This document shows positions 16,994 to 24,381 of a DNA stretch of 64,000 nt, one piece after another. How positions within the stretch are numbered: the first letter of the stretch is position 1; the number at the start of each line of letters is the position of its first letter. Source of the DNA: UBA9619 sp964630665 (lineage in GTDB: Bacteria > Pseudomonadota > Gammaproteobacteria > Arenicellales > UBA868); contig CAZVVN010000003.1 in the NCBI GenBank assembly GCA_964630665.1, positions 1 through 64,000 of the forward strand. Direction: 5' to 3'. The position numbers were made by a program, and so were the translations under genes. A model generated the notes under the pieces. It had not been told where the DNA came from. It worked only from the letters and a program-made list of their open reading frames with translations, and searched no databases.

Positions 16994-17974
16994 TTGAAAA
17001 CAAACACACTGGGTAGAACTGGGCTTCAGGTCTCGGAGCTGGTTTTCGGCGGTGGTTTTGTCGGTGGTATTCTGTTACACGCCAGCGACGACGTCCGGCG
17101 CGAGGCCATTCGAAGGGCGCTGGACGGCGGGATCAACTGGATCGACACCGCCGCATCGTACGGCAATGGCCAGTCGGAAGAAGTGGTGGGCTGGCTGCTG
17201 TCGGAGCTTCCCGAGTCGAGAAGACCCCAGGTCTCGACCAAAGTTGCCGTCGACAGCAGTGGCGGCAGCTACCTCGATCAAATCAGACGTTCGCTGACGG
17301 CCAGCCTGGCACGGCTGCAGATGACGCGGGTACCTTTGCTTCAGCTGCACAACAAGCTGGGTGATGGTCAGAACCGGTTACCCGTCGATGAGCTGATTCG
17401 GCCGGCTGGTGTGCTCGACGCGTTCGATGTCCTGAAATCGGACGGCGTGATCGACCATGCTGGATTCACCGCACTGGGTGATCCCGCTGCGTGTCTGGCT
17501 GTGGTTGAAACCGGTCGGGTGGACACAGCCCAGGTCTACTACAACGCGATCAATCCCAGTGCAGGTATCGATGTGCCCGCCGCCTGGTACAGTGAGAACT
17601 ATCAGGGCCTGCTGCACTGCTGTCAGGCCCGGAATATCGGGGTGCTGGGCATCCGGGTCTATGCCGCGGGTATCCTGGCTACTGGCGAGCAGCATGGGCG
17701 AGAGATCCCGGTGACCAGCAATGCCGACTATGACAGCGAGCGACGGCGTGCCGAGGCGGTGATGAGCGCCCTTGCGGATGTATCAGGCTCTGACTCCCAG
17801 AAAGCGCTGCGTTTTGTACTTGATCAACCGGCTGTCAACGCGGCAGTGATCGGGCTCGCGGAGCTTTCGCATCTTGATGAGGCACTCGCTGTGCCGGATA
17901 TGCCGGGGCTGGGGACTCGCTCTCAACAATACCTGCGGGAGCTGTGGGCGAGCGACTTCGGGCAGACGGCGTAA
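16994..17974 (+). CDS. Aldo/keto reductase
   Basis: A 326-residue TIM-barrel NADPH-dependent aldehyde/ketone reductase. The tetrad is complete: Asp51, Tyr56 (NWIDTAASYGNG), Lys83 (STKVAV) and His119 (LLQLHNK). LGRTGLQVSELVFGG at the N-terminus is typical of the L-fucose/L-galactose dehydrogenase-like AKR group. The start is TTG at 16994, supported by a perfect AGGAGG at 16984-16989 and by the family N-terminus. Together with the hydratase upstream and the dehydratase opposite, it fits oxidation or reduction of a sugar or aldehyde intermediate. The exact substrate cannot be read. Confidence 0.88.
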   Translation: MKTNTLGRTGLQVSELVFGGGFVGGILLHASDDVRREAIRRALDGGINWIDTAASYGNGQSEEVVGWLLSELPESRRPQVSTKVAVDSSGGSYLDQIRRSLTASLARLQMTRVPLLQLHNKLGDGQNRLPVDELIRPAGVLDAFDVLKSDGVIDHAGFTALGDPAACLAVVETGRVDTAQVYYNAINPSAGIDVPAAWYSENYQGLLHCCQARNIGVLGIRVYAAGILATGEQHGREIPVTSNADYDSERRRAEAVMSALADVSGSDSQKALRFVLDQPAVNAAVIGLAELSHLDEALAVPDMPGLGTRSQQYLRELWASDFGQTA

Positions 17975-17981
17975 CGACGGC

Positions 17982-19286
17982 TCAGCGCCTGGCTGGAGAC
18001 CCGGCAGGATCACGAAGGAAAAGTGCGATCCCGGCGCACGCCAGCGGCAGGATGGCAAACATCCTGAGTGCGAAATCGATGTCCCAGTTGATGTCGGAGG
18101 CGATAGCATAAGGAAGTGCGCCGATCGAAGCCCCGACGATGCCGACCATCTGGCCGATGCCCTGGATGCTGCCAAGGTGCTTGCGACCGAAATATCTCGG
18201 CCATAGGAAACCGAAAAAGGTCATGGTGACGCCGTTGTTGATACCGAAGATGATGGCGAAGACGATAGCGCTGGGCACGCCGGTGACCAGTGTCACCGAG
18301 GTCAGCGAGGCGACCATGACCAGCAGGCCGCCGCAGAACATCCAATCGGTACGGAATTTGTCCAGCATATGGCCGACGATCGGCATAGAGACAGCCGCGG
18401 TGATCCCGGTGACGGTGAACATCAGAGTCGCTGTCTGCGCATCCAGTCCATGGTCAGTCAGGATGGTCTTGAAATAGACGTGCAGGGTAGTGACCAGCAT
18501 CGAAAGAGAGGTCAGTCCGGCGGTGATGATATAGAAGGTCGGGGATCGCAGGGCCTCGGCCCGGTTCAGCCCCCAGACCTCGGCCTGCTGCTCGCCAGTG
18601 GCCTTTTGCGTGACACCGTCGGGCCGTAATCCCAGCACTTCAGGCTTGCTGTGCGCCAGCAGCAGCACAGCCGGCAGGAACAGCACTACCGTGCTGACAC
18701 CCAGCCAGACCCAGGATGACCGCCAGCCGACCAGGTCCATGAGCCACTGGCAAAGCGGTGGGTGAATTGCCATTGACAACGGAAAGCCGAGCGACATGAT
18801 GCCCAGGGCGAACCCGCGGCGCCGGTCGAACCACTGAGAGACCATGTTGACCGAGGCCAGCATCAGCGAGCCCTGCCCCAGGAAGCGGAGGAAACCGAAA
18901 CCGATGGCCACCGCCAGCCAGTCGCGGACCAGGCTGAACACCAACGCAGTAACGCTCAGGCCGGCGATAACAAACGACAGCACGATCGCCGGGCCATAGC
19001 GGTCGATCAGCTTGCCGATCTGCGGCAGCAGAAATGCGGCGAGAAATGTCGCGCTGCCGTAGGCGATAGCAATGGCGATCTGTCGGTTGTCGCCCATCCA
19101 GTCAGCGGCGAAAGAAAACGTCATCTCTGCGCTGATTGATTCGAAATAAAGCCCGATCAAGTGGGACTGGCCAGGGCCGGTACCAATCATTGCAAAACAG
19201 GTCGCAGCCAGAATCACCCAGCCGTAGAACATGCGCCGGCTCAAGACGCGGAAGATCCAAGACCGCAGCGGATTCAACACAGGCAA
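17982..19286 (-). CDS. MFS transporter
   Basis: A 434-residue inner-membrane protein with about 12 hydrophobic segments; FYGWVILAATCFAMIGTGPG is the first, and GSATFLAAFLLPQIGKLIDRYG contains the typical loop 2-3 Major Facilitator motif. The layout resembles monocarboxylate/oxalate-formate-type MFS carriers, so an organic-acid substrate is plausible. The start is uncertain: TTG at 19286 or GTG at 19280 behind a GGCGAGG stretch, or the ATG at MFYGWV 18 residues in. The alpha/beta hydrolase gene lies 52 bases upstream on the same strand. Only this and the DMT carrier at 59127 are convincing transporters in the window. Confidence 0.87.
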   Translation of the reverse strand: MPVLNPLRSWIFRVLSRRMFYGWVILAATCFAMIGTGPGQSHLIGLYFESISAEMTFSFAADWMGDNRQIAIAIAYGSATFLAAFLLPQIGKLIDRYGPAIVLSFVIAGLSVTALVFSLVRDWLAVAIGFGFLRFLGQGSLMLASVNMVSQWFDRRRGFALGIMSLGFPLSMAIHPPLCQWLMDLVGWRSSWVWLGVSTVVLFLPAVLLLAHSKPEVLGLRPDGVTQKATGEQQAEVWGLNRAEALRSPTFYIITAGLTSLSMLVTTLHVYFKTILTDHGLDAQTATLMFTVTGITAAVSMPIVGHMLDKFRTDWMFCGGLLVMVASLTSVTLVTGVPSAIVFAIIFGINNGVTMTFFGFLWPRYFGRKHLGSIQGIGQMVGIVGASIGALPYAIASDINWDIDFALRMFAILPLACAGIALFLRDPAGSPARR

Positions 19287-19338
19287 GCCTCGCCGTCAGG
19301 CCTTGGGGTGTGGGCGGCTGTGGGTCAGAGCGGCCGGA

Positions 19339-20151
19339 TCAGAGGCCATCCGCAAACTGCTTGAGTTCCCGACTCAGTTGGGCGGGCACTTCCAGCGGCA
19401 GCATATGGCCTGCACCAGGGATGTCGACCCGTCGGGCCCGGGGGATGCGCTGCATCAGTTCATCGACGATTTCTGCATCGTAGAACACTCGGTCCTGCAG
19501 GCCCATGATGACCAGTACCGGGCAGTTGATGTCTTCGTAACGGACGTCCCAGTCGGCGCCGCCCATGTGACTGAGCAGGTTGTAGGCACCGCTGTTCCGG
19601 TCCATCGGGGTGTAAGTGGTATCTTCCTGAATAAAGCTGGCGCGATTGGCGGCCAACCATTCCGGTCCCCAGACCAACGGTGTCATCACGTCGGCCATCA
19701 ACTGCGGCCCGCCGACCTCCATCGCCCGAACCACCGCATCGTTGATCCAGGCGATGCGGGGCCCGATCTTTCTCAGGGTGTTGAGCAGGACGATCCCTGC
19801 GGCTTGCGTGCCGCCCAGGTATGCCTGCAGGGCGAACAGGCCGCCAATGGAAAGACCGACCAGAATGGGCTTGTCGATCTCCAGTGTCTTTACGATGTGC
19901 CTGAGGTCACTGGAAATCAGATCATCATCCAAAGCAGTGCCTGGCCTGAATGGGCTGTCGGTCTGTCCTCTGAAGTTGTAGGACAGTGTGCCGTAACCGG
20001 CGTCCCGCAGAAACGGAGCCACCTCGCCCTGCCAGATGTCGACACTGCCGGTGATCGGGTTGATAAACACAAATGTCGGAGCGCCTTCGCGCTGCGGCCG
20101 ATCGTGCTCGTAGTAGAGTCCTTCGTCTGGATTCAGTTGTAGTAGGGGCAT
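19339..20151 (-). CDS. Alpha/beta hydrolase
   Basis: A 270-residue alpha/beta-hydrolase-fold esterase or lactonase. The nucleophile elbow is GLSIG with Ser101; the acid is in GLQDRVFYD; the catalytic His is about residue 249 in GAGHMLPLE. The oxyanion-side segment reads FINPITGS rather than the common HG motif. The ATG at 20151 is unambiguous. Transcribed in front of the MFS carrier and divergent from the molybdoenzyme operon. Substrate unknown; the adjacent carrier suggests hydrolysis of an imported ester or lactone. Confidence 0.85.
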   Translation of the reverse strand: MPLLQLNPDEGLYYEHDRPQREGAPTFVFINPITGSVDIWQGEVAPFLRDAGYGTLSYNFRGQTDSPFRPGTALDDDLISSDLRHIVKTLEIDKPILVGLSIGGLFALQAYLGGTQAAGIVLLNTLRKIGPRIAWINDAVVRAMEVGGPQLMADVMTPLVWGPEWLAANRASFIQEDTTYTPMDRNSGAYNLLSHMGGADWDVRYEDINCPVLVIMGLQDRVFYDAEIVDELMQRIPRARRVDIPGAGHMLPLEVPAQLSRELKQFADGL

Positions 20152-20460
20152 GGCAGGGGGCTGTTCCTTGAAGCATTGAGCTTCGTATTGAAGATCGTGA
20201 ACACTTTAAATCCGGCTGGTCATCGTTACGGTTGCCGGGTGGCTCGCGTGGAGAACTCAATTATCGGTCTCGCGCCTGGTAGACCACAAGGCCTTGCCTG
20301 GGATGGTACGACCAGTTTCGGCCGCCGCGTAGTATTGCCGTCAGGAGCTTGACGGCCGGCATTGGGCCCTGACATGTACTTGGACCTCGTGGGATCGTTA
20401 CAATAGACTGAAACCGGTTGCTTGAAAGTGACTGATGGACAACTCAAAGGATGAGCAGTG
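20152..20460. other. Divergent intergenic region, alpha/beta hydrolase and molybdoenzyme operon
   Basis: These 309 bases separate two divergently transcribed units and must hold both promoters. I see no gene in it. The notable element is the inverted repeat at 20337-20356, listed separately. A weak TTACAAT-like hexamer lies near 20399-20405, but without a properly spaced -35. Confidence 0.5.
20337..20356. promoter_or_regulatory. 7-6-7 inverted repeat, candidate operator
   Basis: GCCGTCA, six bases, then TGACGGC: a perfect 7-base dyad, symmetric over 20 bases, about 105 bases before the first gene of the molybdoenzyme operon. A TTGACG hexamer (-35-like) lies within it at 20349-20354, so a protein bound here could block polymerase. 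Size and symmetry fit a dimeric helix-turn-helix regulator. No regulator gene is nearby. Confidence 0.35.
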
Positions 20461-21321
20461 ATGCGTTACGAAGTGCCTGAAACGGTTGATGCGGCCGTGG
20501 CGTTGCTGGCGGCCGCTAACGGATCGGCCAGGATTCTTGCCGGTGGAACCGATCTGCTCGTGCAGTTGCGCGCCGGGCTGGTGGAACCGGATGTCGTGGT
20601 CGACATCAAGAAGATCAGCCAGACCCGCCAGGTCACGGCCCAGGACGGCGGTTTCCGGGTCGGTGCTGCGGTCACCGGTGCCGAGCTCGATGAGCACCCC
20701 GAACTGAGGAAGAACTGGCCCGGCGTGGTCGAAGCCGCAGAACTGATCGGCTCGACCCAGGTCCAGGGCCGGGCCACGATGGGCGGTAACCTGTGCAATG
20801 CCTCGCCGGCTGCGGACTGTGTTCCGGCGCTGATCGCCGCCGCTGCGACCTGCCAGATAGCAGGTCCCGATGGTGAGCGCACGGTACCGGTGGAGTCGAT
20901 CTGCACCGCGCCCGGCAAGACGATTCTGGGCACCGGAGAATTCGTCGTCTCGCTGATACTGCCGGCCAGACCGCCGCACTCCGGCGATGCCTACCTGCGC
21001 TTCATCCCGCGCACCGAGATGGACATTGCAGTGGTCGGGGTCGGAGTCAGCTTGACGCTGGACGACGCAGGACAGTGTACCGCTGCACGTGTCGGACTGG
21101 GTGCCGTCGCTGCAACGGCCCTGCTGGTGAGCGAGGCTGCAGACGCACTAGTCGGGACAGCGGTGGATGAGGGCGCGGTGGAAAATATGCAACAGGCCGT
21201 GCGGGCCGCCTGCCGGCCGATCGATGACAAACGCGGCACGATCGCTTACCGGACCCAGGTCTCCGGCGTGCTGGCCGGCAGGGCCTGTCGAATTGCCCTG
21301 GAACGGGCGGGGGAGCACTGA
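20461..21321 (+). CDS. Xanthine dehydrogenase family, FAD-binding subunit
   Basis: The 286-residue medium (FAD) subunit of a heterotrimeric molybdenum hydroxylase. The FAD motifs AGGTDLLVQLR (about residues 32-42) and TMGGNLCNASPAAD (about 105-118) are characteristic, followed by the CO-dehydrogenase-type C-terminal domain. ATG at 20461 gives MRYEVPETVDAA, typical for CoxM/XdhB-type subunits; a GTG directly before is less likely. Its stop shares one base with the start of the Fe-S subunit, implying coupled translation and stoichiometric expression. Confidence 0.92.
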   Translation: MRYEVPETVDAAVALLAAANGSARILAGGTDLLVQLRAGLVEPDVVVDIKKISQTRQVTAQDGGFRVGAAVTGAELDEHPELRKNWPGVVEAAELIGSTQVQGRATMGGNLCNASPAADCVPALIAAAATCQIAGPDGERTVPVESICTAPGKTILGTGEFVVSLILPARPPHSGDAYLRFIPRTEMDIAVVGVGVSLTLDDAGQCTAARVGLGAVAATALLVSEAADALVGTAVDEGAVENMQQAVRAACRPIDDKRGTIAYRTQVSGVLAGRACRIALERAGEH

Positions 21322-21794
21322 TGGCCAGGAATCACGTTACCACTACCATCAACGGAGACCCGGTCGAGTTTCTCTGTGATACCGAACAGACTCTTCTGGA
21401 CGTACTGCGAGACGAGCTTCATCTGACTGGCAGCAAGGAAGGCTGCGCGTCTGGTGACTGCGGTGCGTGCAGTGTCACGATGGATGGGCGGCTGGTCTGC
21501 GCCTGCCTGGTCTTGGCTGTAGAGACCCAAGGTGCCGAGGTCGAGACGATCGAAGGTATGGCCGATGGCGACCGGTTGCATCCACTGCAGCAGAAGTTCC
21601 TGGATCACGCCGCGCTGCAGTGCGGGGTGTGTACGCCGGGATTCCTGGTCGCAGCGAAATCCTTACTGGAACGCAATCCCGATCCGACCGAATCCGAAGT
21701 GCGCTACTGGCTGGCCGGCAACCTGTGCCGCTGTACCGGGTATGACAAGATCGTGCGGGCTGTACTGGATACCGCCGCAGAAATGAGGGAGTAA
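21321..21794 (+). CDS. Xanthine dehydrogenase family, (2Fe-2S)-binding subunit
   Basis: The 157-residue small subunit carrying two [2Fe-2S] clusters. Plant-ferredoxin-type ligands are Cys42, Cys47, Cys50 and Cys60/62 (EGCASGDCGAC). The alpha-helical-domain cluster uses Cys101, Cys104, Cys136 and Cys138 (QCGVCTPGF and NLCRCTGY). It passes electrons from the molybdenum centre to FAD. Start ATG overlaps the previous stop by one base; the large subunit follows three bases after its stop. All residues needed for function are present. Confidence 0.94.
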   Translation: MARNHVTTTINGDPVEFLCDTEQTLLDVLRDELHLTGSKEGCASGDCGACSVTMDGRLVCACLVLAVETQGAEVETIEGMADGDRLHPLQQKFLDHAALQCGVCTPGFLVAAKSLLERNPDPTESEVRYWLAGNLCRCTGYDKIVRAVLDTAAEMRE

Positions 21795-21797
21795 ATT

Positions 21798-24113
21798 ATG
21801 GCAGCAGCAGTCGAGAAGATCATCGAAAACAGAACCGATGACAAGACAACCGACAGCAAAACGCTGAAATGGGTTGGTACCCGGGCACCACGTCCCGATG
21901 GCGTAGACAAGGTGACCGGCCGTGCCAAGTTCGGCGCCGATACGTACCTGCCGAATATGCTGATCGGCAAGGTATTGCGCAGCCCCCACGCGCACGCACG
22001 GATACTGTCGATCGACCCTTCAGCTGCCCTGGTCCTGCCGGGAGTTAAAGCGGTCGTGACGCGCGACGATTTCCCCGATCAGCCCGCCGGTGCTGTCCAG
22101 CCTGCGGGAGAGATGATCATCAATTACCGCGACATGACCCGAAATATCATGGCCCGGGAAAAAGCGCTCTATGAAGGGCATGCCGTCGCAGCTGTGGCTG
22201 CTGTCAGTGACCGGGTCGCAGGCCAGGCTCTGTCTCTGATCAAGGTCGATTACGAGGTCCTGCCGCATGTCATCGATGTTGACGAGGCGATGGGTGCAGA
22301 CGCGCCTTTGATCCAGGAGGACCTGATTACCGAAGGCATGGATCCTGCACCAGAGAAACCATCGAATATCGCCAAACGGGTGGAGTTCGGCCACGGTGAC
22401 GTCGAGGTGGGTTTCAGCCAGGCGGATGTTGTCATCGAGCGTGAATTCAAGACCCGGCCGGTGCACCAGGGTTACATCGAACCGCACGCCTGTCTTGCGA
22501 GTTTCAGTGAGGACGGCCAGGCCGATCTGTGGTGTTCGACCCAGGGTCATTATGTTGCGCGGGGTCACTGCGCGACGCTACTTGGCATGGATGTCTCCAA
22601 ACTGCGGGTCACCAGTTCAGAGATCGGTGGGGGGTTCGGCGGCAAGACGGTCGTCTACCTGGAGCCGGTGGCATTGGCCCTTTCCCGTAAGGCCTGCCAG
22701 CCGGTGAAAATGATCATGACCCGTGACGAGGTCTTCCGAGCTTCCGGCCCAGCATGCGGGACCAGCATGCAGGTAAGAATCGGCGCCACTCGCGAGGGCA
22801 AAATCACCGCCGGTGATGCCACGCTGAAGTTCCAGGCCGGCGCGTTTGCCGGCTCTCCTGTGCCGGCGGGTGCCATGTGCGCGTTTGCTCCCTACGACCT
22901 CGAGCACGTCCGCAGTGTCGGCTATGACGTGCTGGTCAACCGGCCCAAGGTGGCGGCTTACCGTGCACCCGGTGCGCCGCTCGGTGAGTACGCTGTCGAG
23001 TCGGTGATCGATGAGCTGGCCAAGGCACTGGAGCTGGATCCGATTGAATTTCGTCTGCTGAATGCAGCCCGGGAAGGTGTCGACTCATCTTACGGTCCGA
23101 AGTTCGGGCCGATCGGCTGTATCCAGACGCTGGAAGCTGCCCGTGATCATGACCACTACCAAGCATCGCTTGGTCCCGGCCAGGGGCGCGGGGTGGCGAC
23201 CGGCTACTGGTTCAACATTGGCGGTCAGACCTCGGCCACACTCAATTTGAGTGAAGACGGTTCGGTGGCCCTGGTGGTTGGCACTCCGGACATCGGGGGA
23301 TCCCGTGCATCGTTGTCGATGATGGCCGCTGAAACGCTGGGTATCGAGCTGGATAAGGTCAGGCCGCTGGTCGGTGACACCAGTGCGTTGGGCTATAACA
23401 TGCTGACCGGCGGCAGTCGGGTGACCTTTGCCGGGGGTATTGCCGTTGTCGGGGCCGCTGAGGATCTGATCAGGCAGTTGTGCGAGCGGGCCGCCTTGAC
23501 CTGGGATCTTCCTCTCGATGACGTGGAGTGGGTCGACGGCGAGGCCCGGCTGGCCAACGGTCGAGCCGGCAGCGAAGCACCGATGTCGATGGCCCAGATC
23601 GCCAAGGACATGGCCAAGTCCGGTGGTCCAATAGTGGGACGGCATTCGACCAATGCCCAGGGGGCCGGCCCCAGCTTCGGCACCCACGTGGTGGACGTTG
23701 ATGTGGACCGGGAAACCGGCCGGGTCAGCGTCACCCGCTACACCGTCGTCCAGGACGCCGGCAAGGCGATCCATCCGGGCTATGTGGAAGGGCAATACCA
23801 GGGCGGTGCCGTGCAGGGCATCGGTTGGGCACTGAACGAGGAGTACATCTACGACGAGAAAGGTAAGATCGAAAACGCAGGTTTTCTGGACTACCGCGTG
23901 CCGGTCTGTTCGGATGTGCCGATGATCGATACCGTGATCGTCGAGGTCCCCAATCCTGAACATCCCTACGGTGTACGGGGGGTGGGTGAGACGCCCATCG
24001 TCCCGCCGTTAGCGGCGATCTCCAATGCAGTCGAGAACGCTCTGGGCATCCGTTTCACGGAACTGCCGATGTCTCCGCCACGGGTGCTGGCTGCCATTGA
24101 GCAGGCGGGTTAA
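21798..24113 (+). CDS. Xanthine dehydrogenase family, molybdopterin-binding catalytic subunit
   Basis: The 771-residue large subunit, which hydroxylates an aldehyde, N-heterocycle or similar substrate using water-derived oxygen at a molybdopterin-cytosine-dinucleotide type centre. The catalytic Glu is Glu731 in RGVGETP, and the cofactor/active-site loop AYRAPGAP lies near residue 386. The CO-dehydrogenase signature AYxCSFR is absent, so carbon monoxide is not the substrate. The three subunits, in the order FAD, Fe-S, Mo, are followed by a MoaD/ThiS-like protein and an M24 protein. No xdhC maturation factor is visible in the window. Substrate unknown. Confidence 0.93.
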   Translation: MAAAVEKIIENRTDDKTTDSKTLKWVGTRAPRPDGVDKVTGRAKFGADTYLPNMLIGKVLRSPHAHARILSIDPSAALVLPGVKAVVTRDDFPDQPAGAVQPAGEMIINYRDMTRNIMAREKALYEGHAVAAVAAVSDRVAGQALSLIKVDYEVLPHVIDVDEAMGADAPLIQEDLITEGMDPAPEKPSNIAKRVEFGHGDVEVGFSQADVVIEREFKTRPVHQGYIEPHACLASFSEDGQADLWCSTQGHYVARGHCATLLGMDVSKLRVTSSEIGGGFGGKTVVYLEPVALALSRKACQPVKMIMTRDEVFRASGPACGTSMQVRIGATREGKITAGDATLKFQAGAFAGSPVPAGAMCAFAPYDLEHVRSVGYDVLVNRPKVAAYRAPGAPLGEYAVESVIDELAKALELDPIEFRLLNAAREGVDSSYGPKFGPIGCIQTLEAARDHDHYQASLGPGQGRGVATGYWFNIGGQTSATLNLSEDGSVALVVGTPDIGGSRASLSMMAAETLGIELDKVRPLVGDTSALGYNMLTGGSRVTFAGGIAVVGAAEDLIRQLCERAALTWDLPLDDVEWVDGEARLANGRAGSEAPMSMAQIAKDMAKSGGPIVGRHSTNAQGAGPSFGTHVVDVDVDRETGRVSVTRYTVVQDAGKAIHPGYVEGQYQGGAVQGIGWALNEEYIYDEKGKIENAGFLDYRVPVCSDVPMIDTVIVEVPNPEHPYGVRGVGETPIVPPLAAISNAVENALGIRFTELPMSPPRVLAAIEQAG

Positions 24114-24135
24114 GCCAACCGAGTTCGCACCTTAC

Positions 24136-24381
24136 ATGGCAAAGATCGTGCTCACCGGAAACCTGCGGCTATACACCGGTGGTGAGACTGAGCTGGAACT
24201 GGATGCCGGCACGATCCGGAGTCTGATTCGCAAACTTCGTGAACGCTACCCCGATTTGCCGAAAAGCCTGGAGGACGAACTGTCCATAGCGATAGACGGC
24301 ACAGTGCACCAGGATGACTGGTTCGCCAGAATCCAGCCCGACAGTGAAGTGCACCTGATGCCGCGCATTGCCGGAGGCTGA
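24136..24381 (+). CDS. MoaD/ThiS family sulfur-carrier-like protein
   Basis: An 81-residue beta-grasp protein ending in Gly-Gly (ending MPRIAGG), the C-terminus that MoaD/ThiS proteins use for adenylation and thiocarboxylation. MAKIVLTGNLRLYTGGETE and the LIRKLRERYPDLPKSLED region match the family. Characterised relatives donate sulfur in molybdopterin or thiamine synthesis, or in specialised metabolite pathways. It begins 22 bases after the molybdoenzyme large subunit and its stop directly abuts the next start, so it is part of that operon. That points to a dedicated cofactor or sulfur-delivery job, though a partner adenylyltransferase is not seen here. Confidence 0.82.
   Translation: MAKIVLTGNLRLYTGGETELELDAGTIRSLIRKLRERYPDLPKSLEDELSIAIDGTVHQDDWFARIQPDSEVHLMPRIAGG

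Noticed and set aside
21798..24113. Carbon monoxide dehydrogenase large subunit (coxL)
   Set aside because: The AYxCSFR active-site loop of CoxL is absent; the loop is AYRAPGAP, so only the broader xanthine dehydrogenase family is supported.
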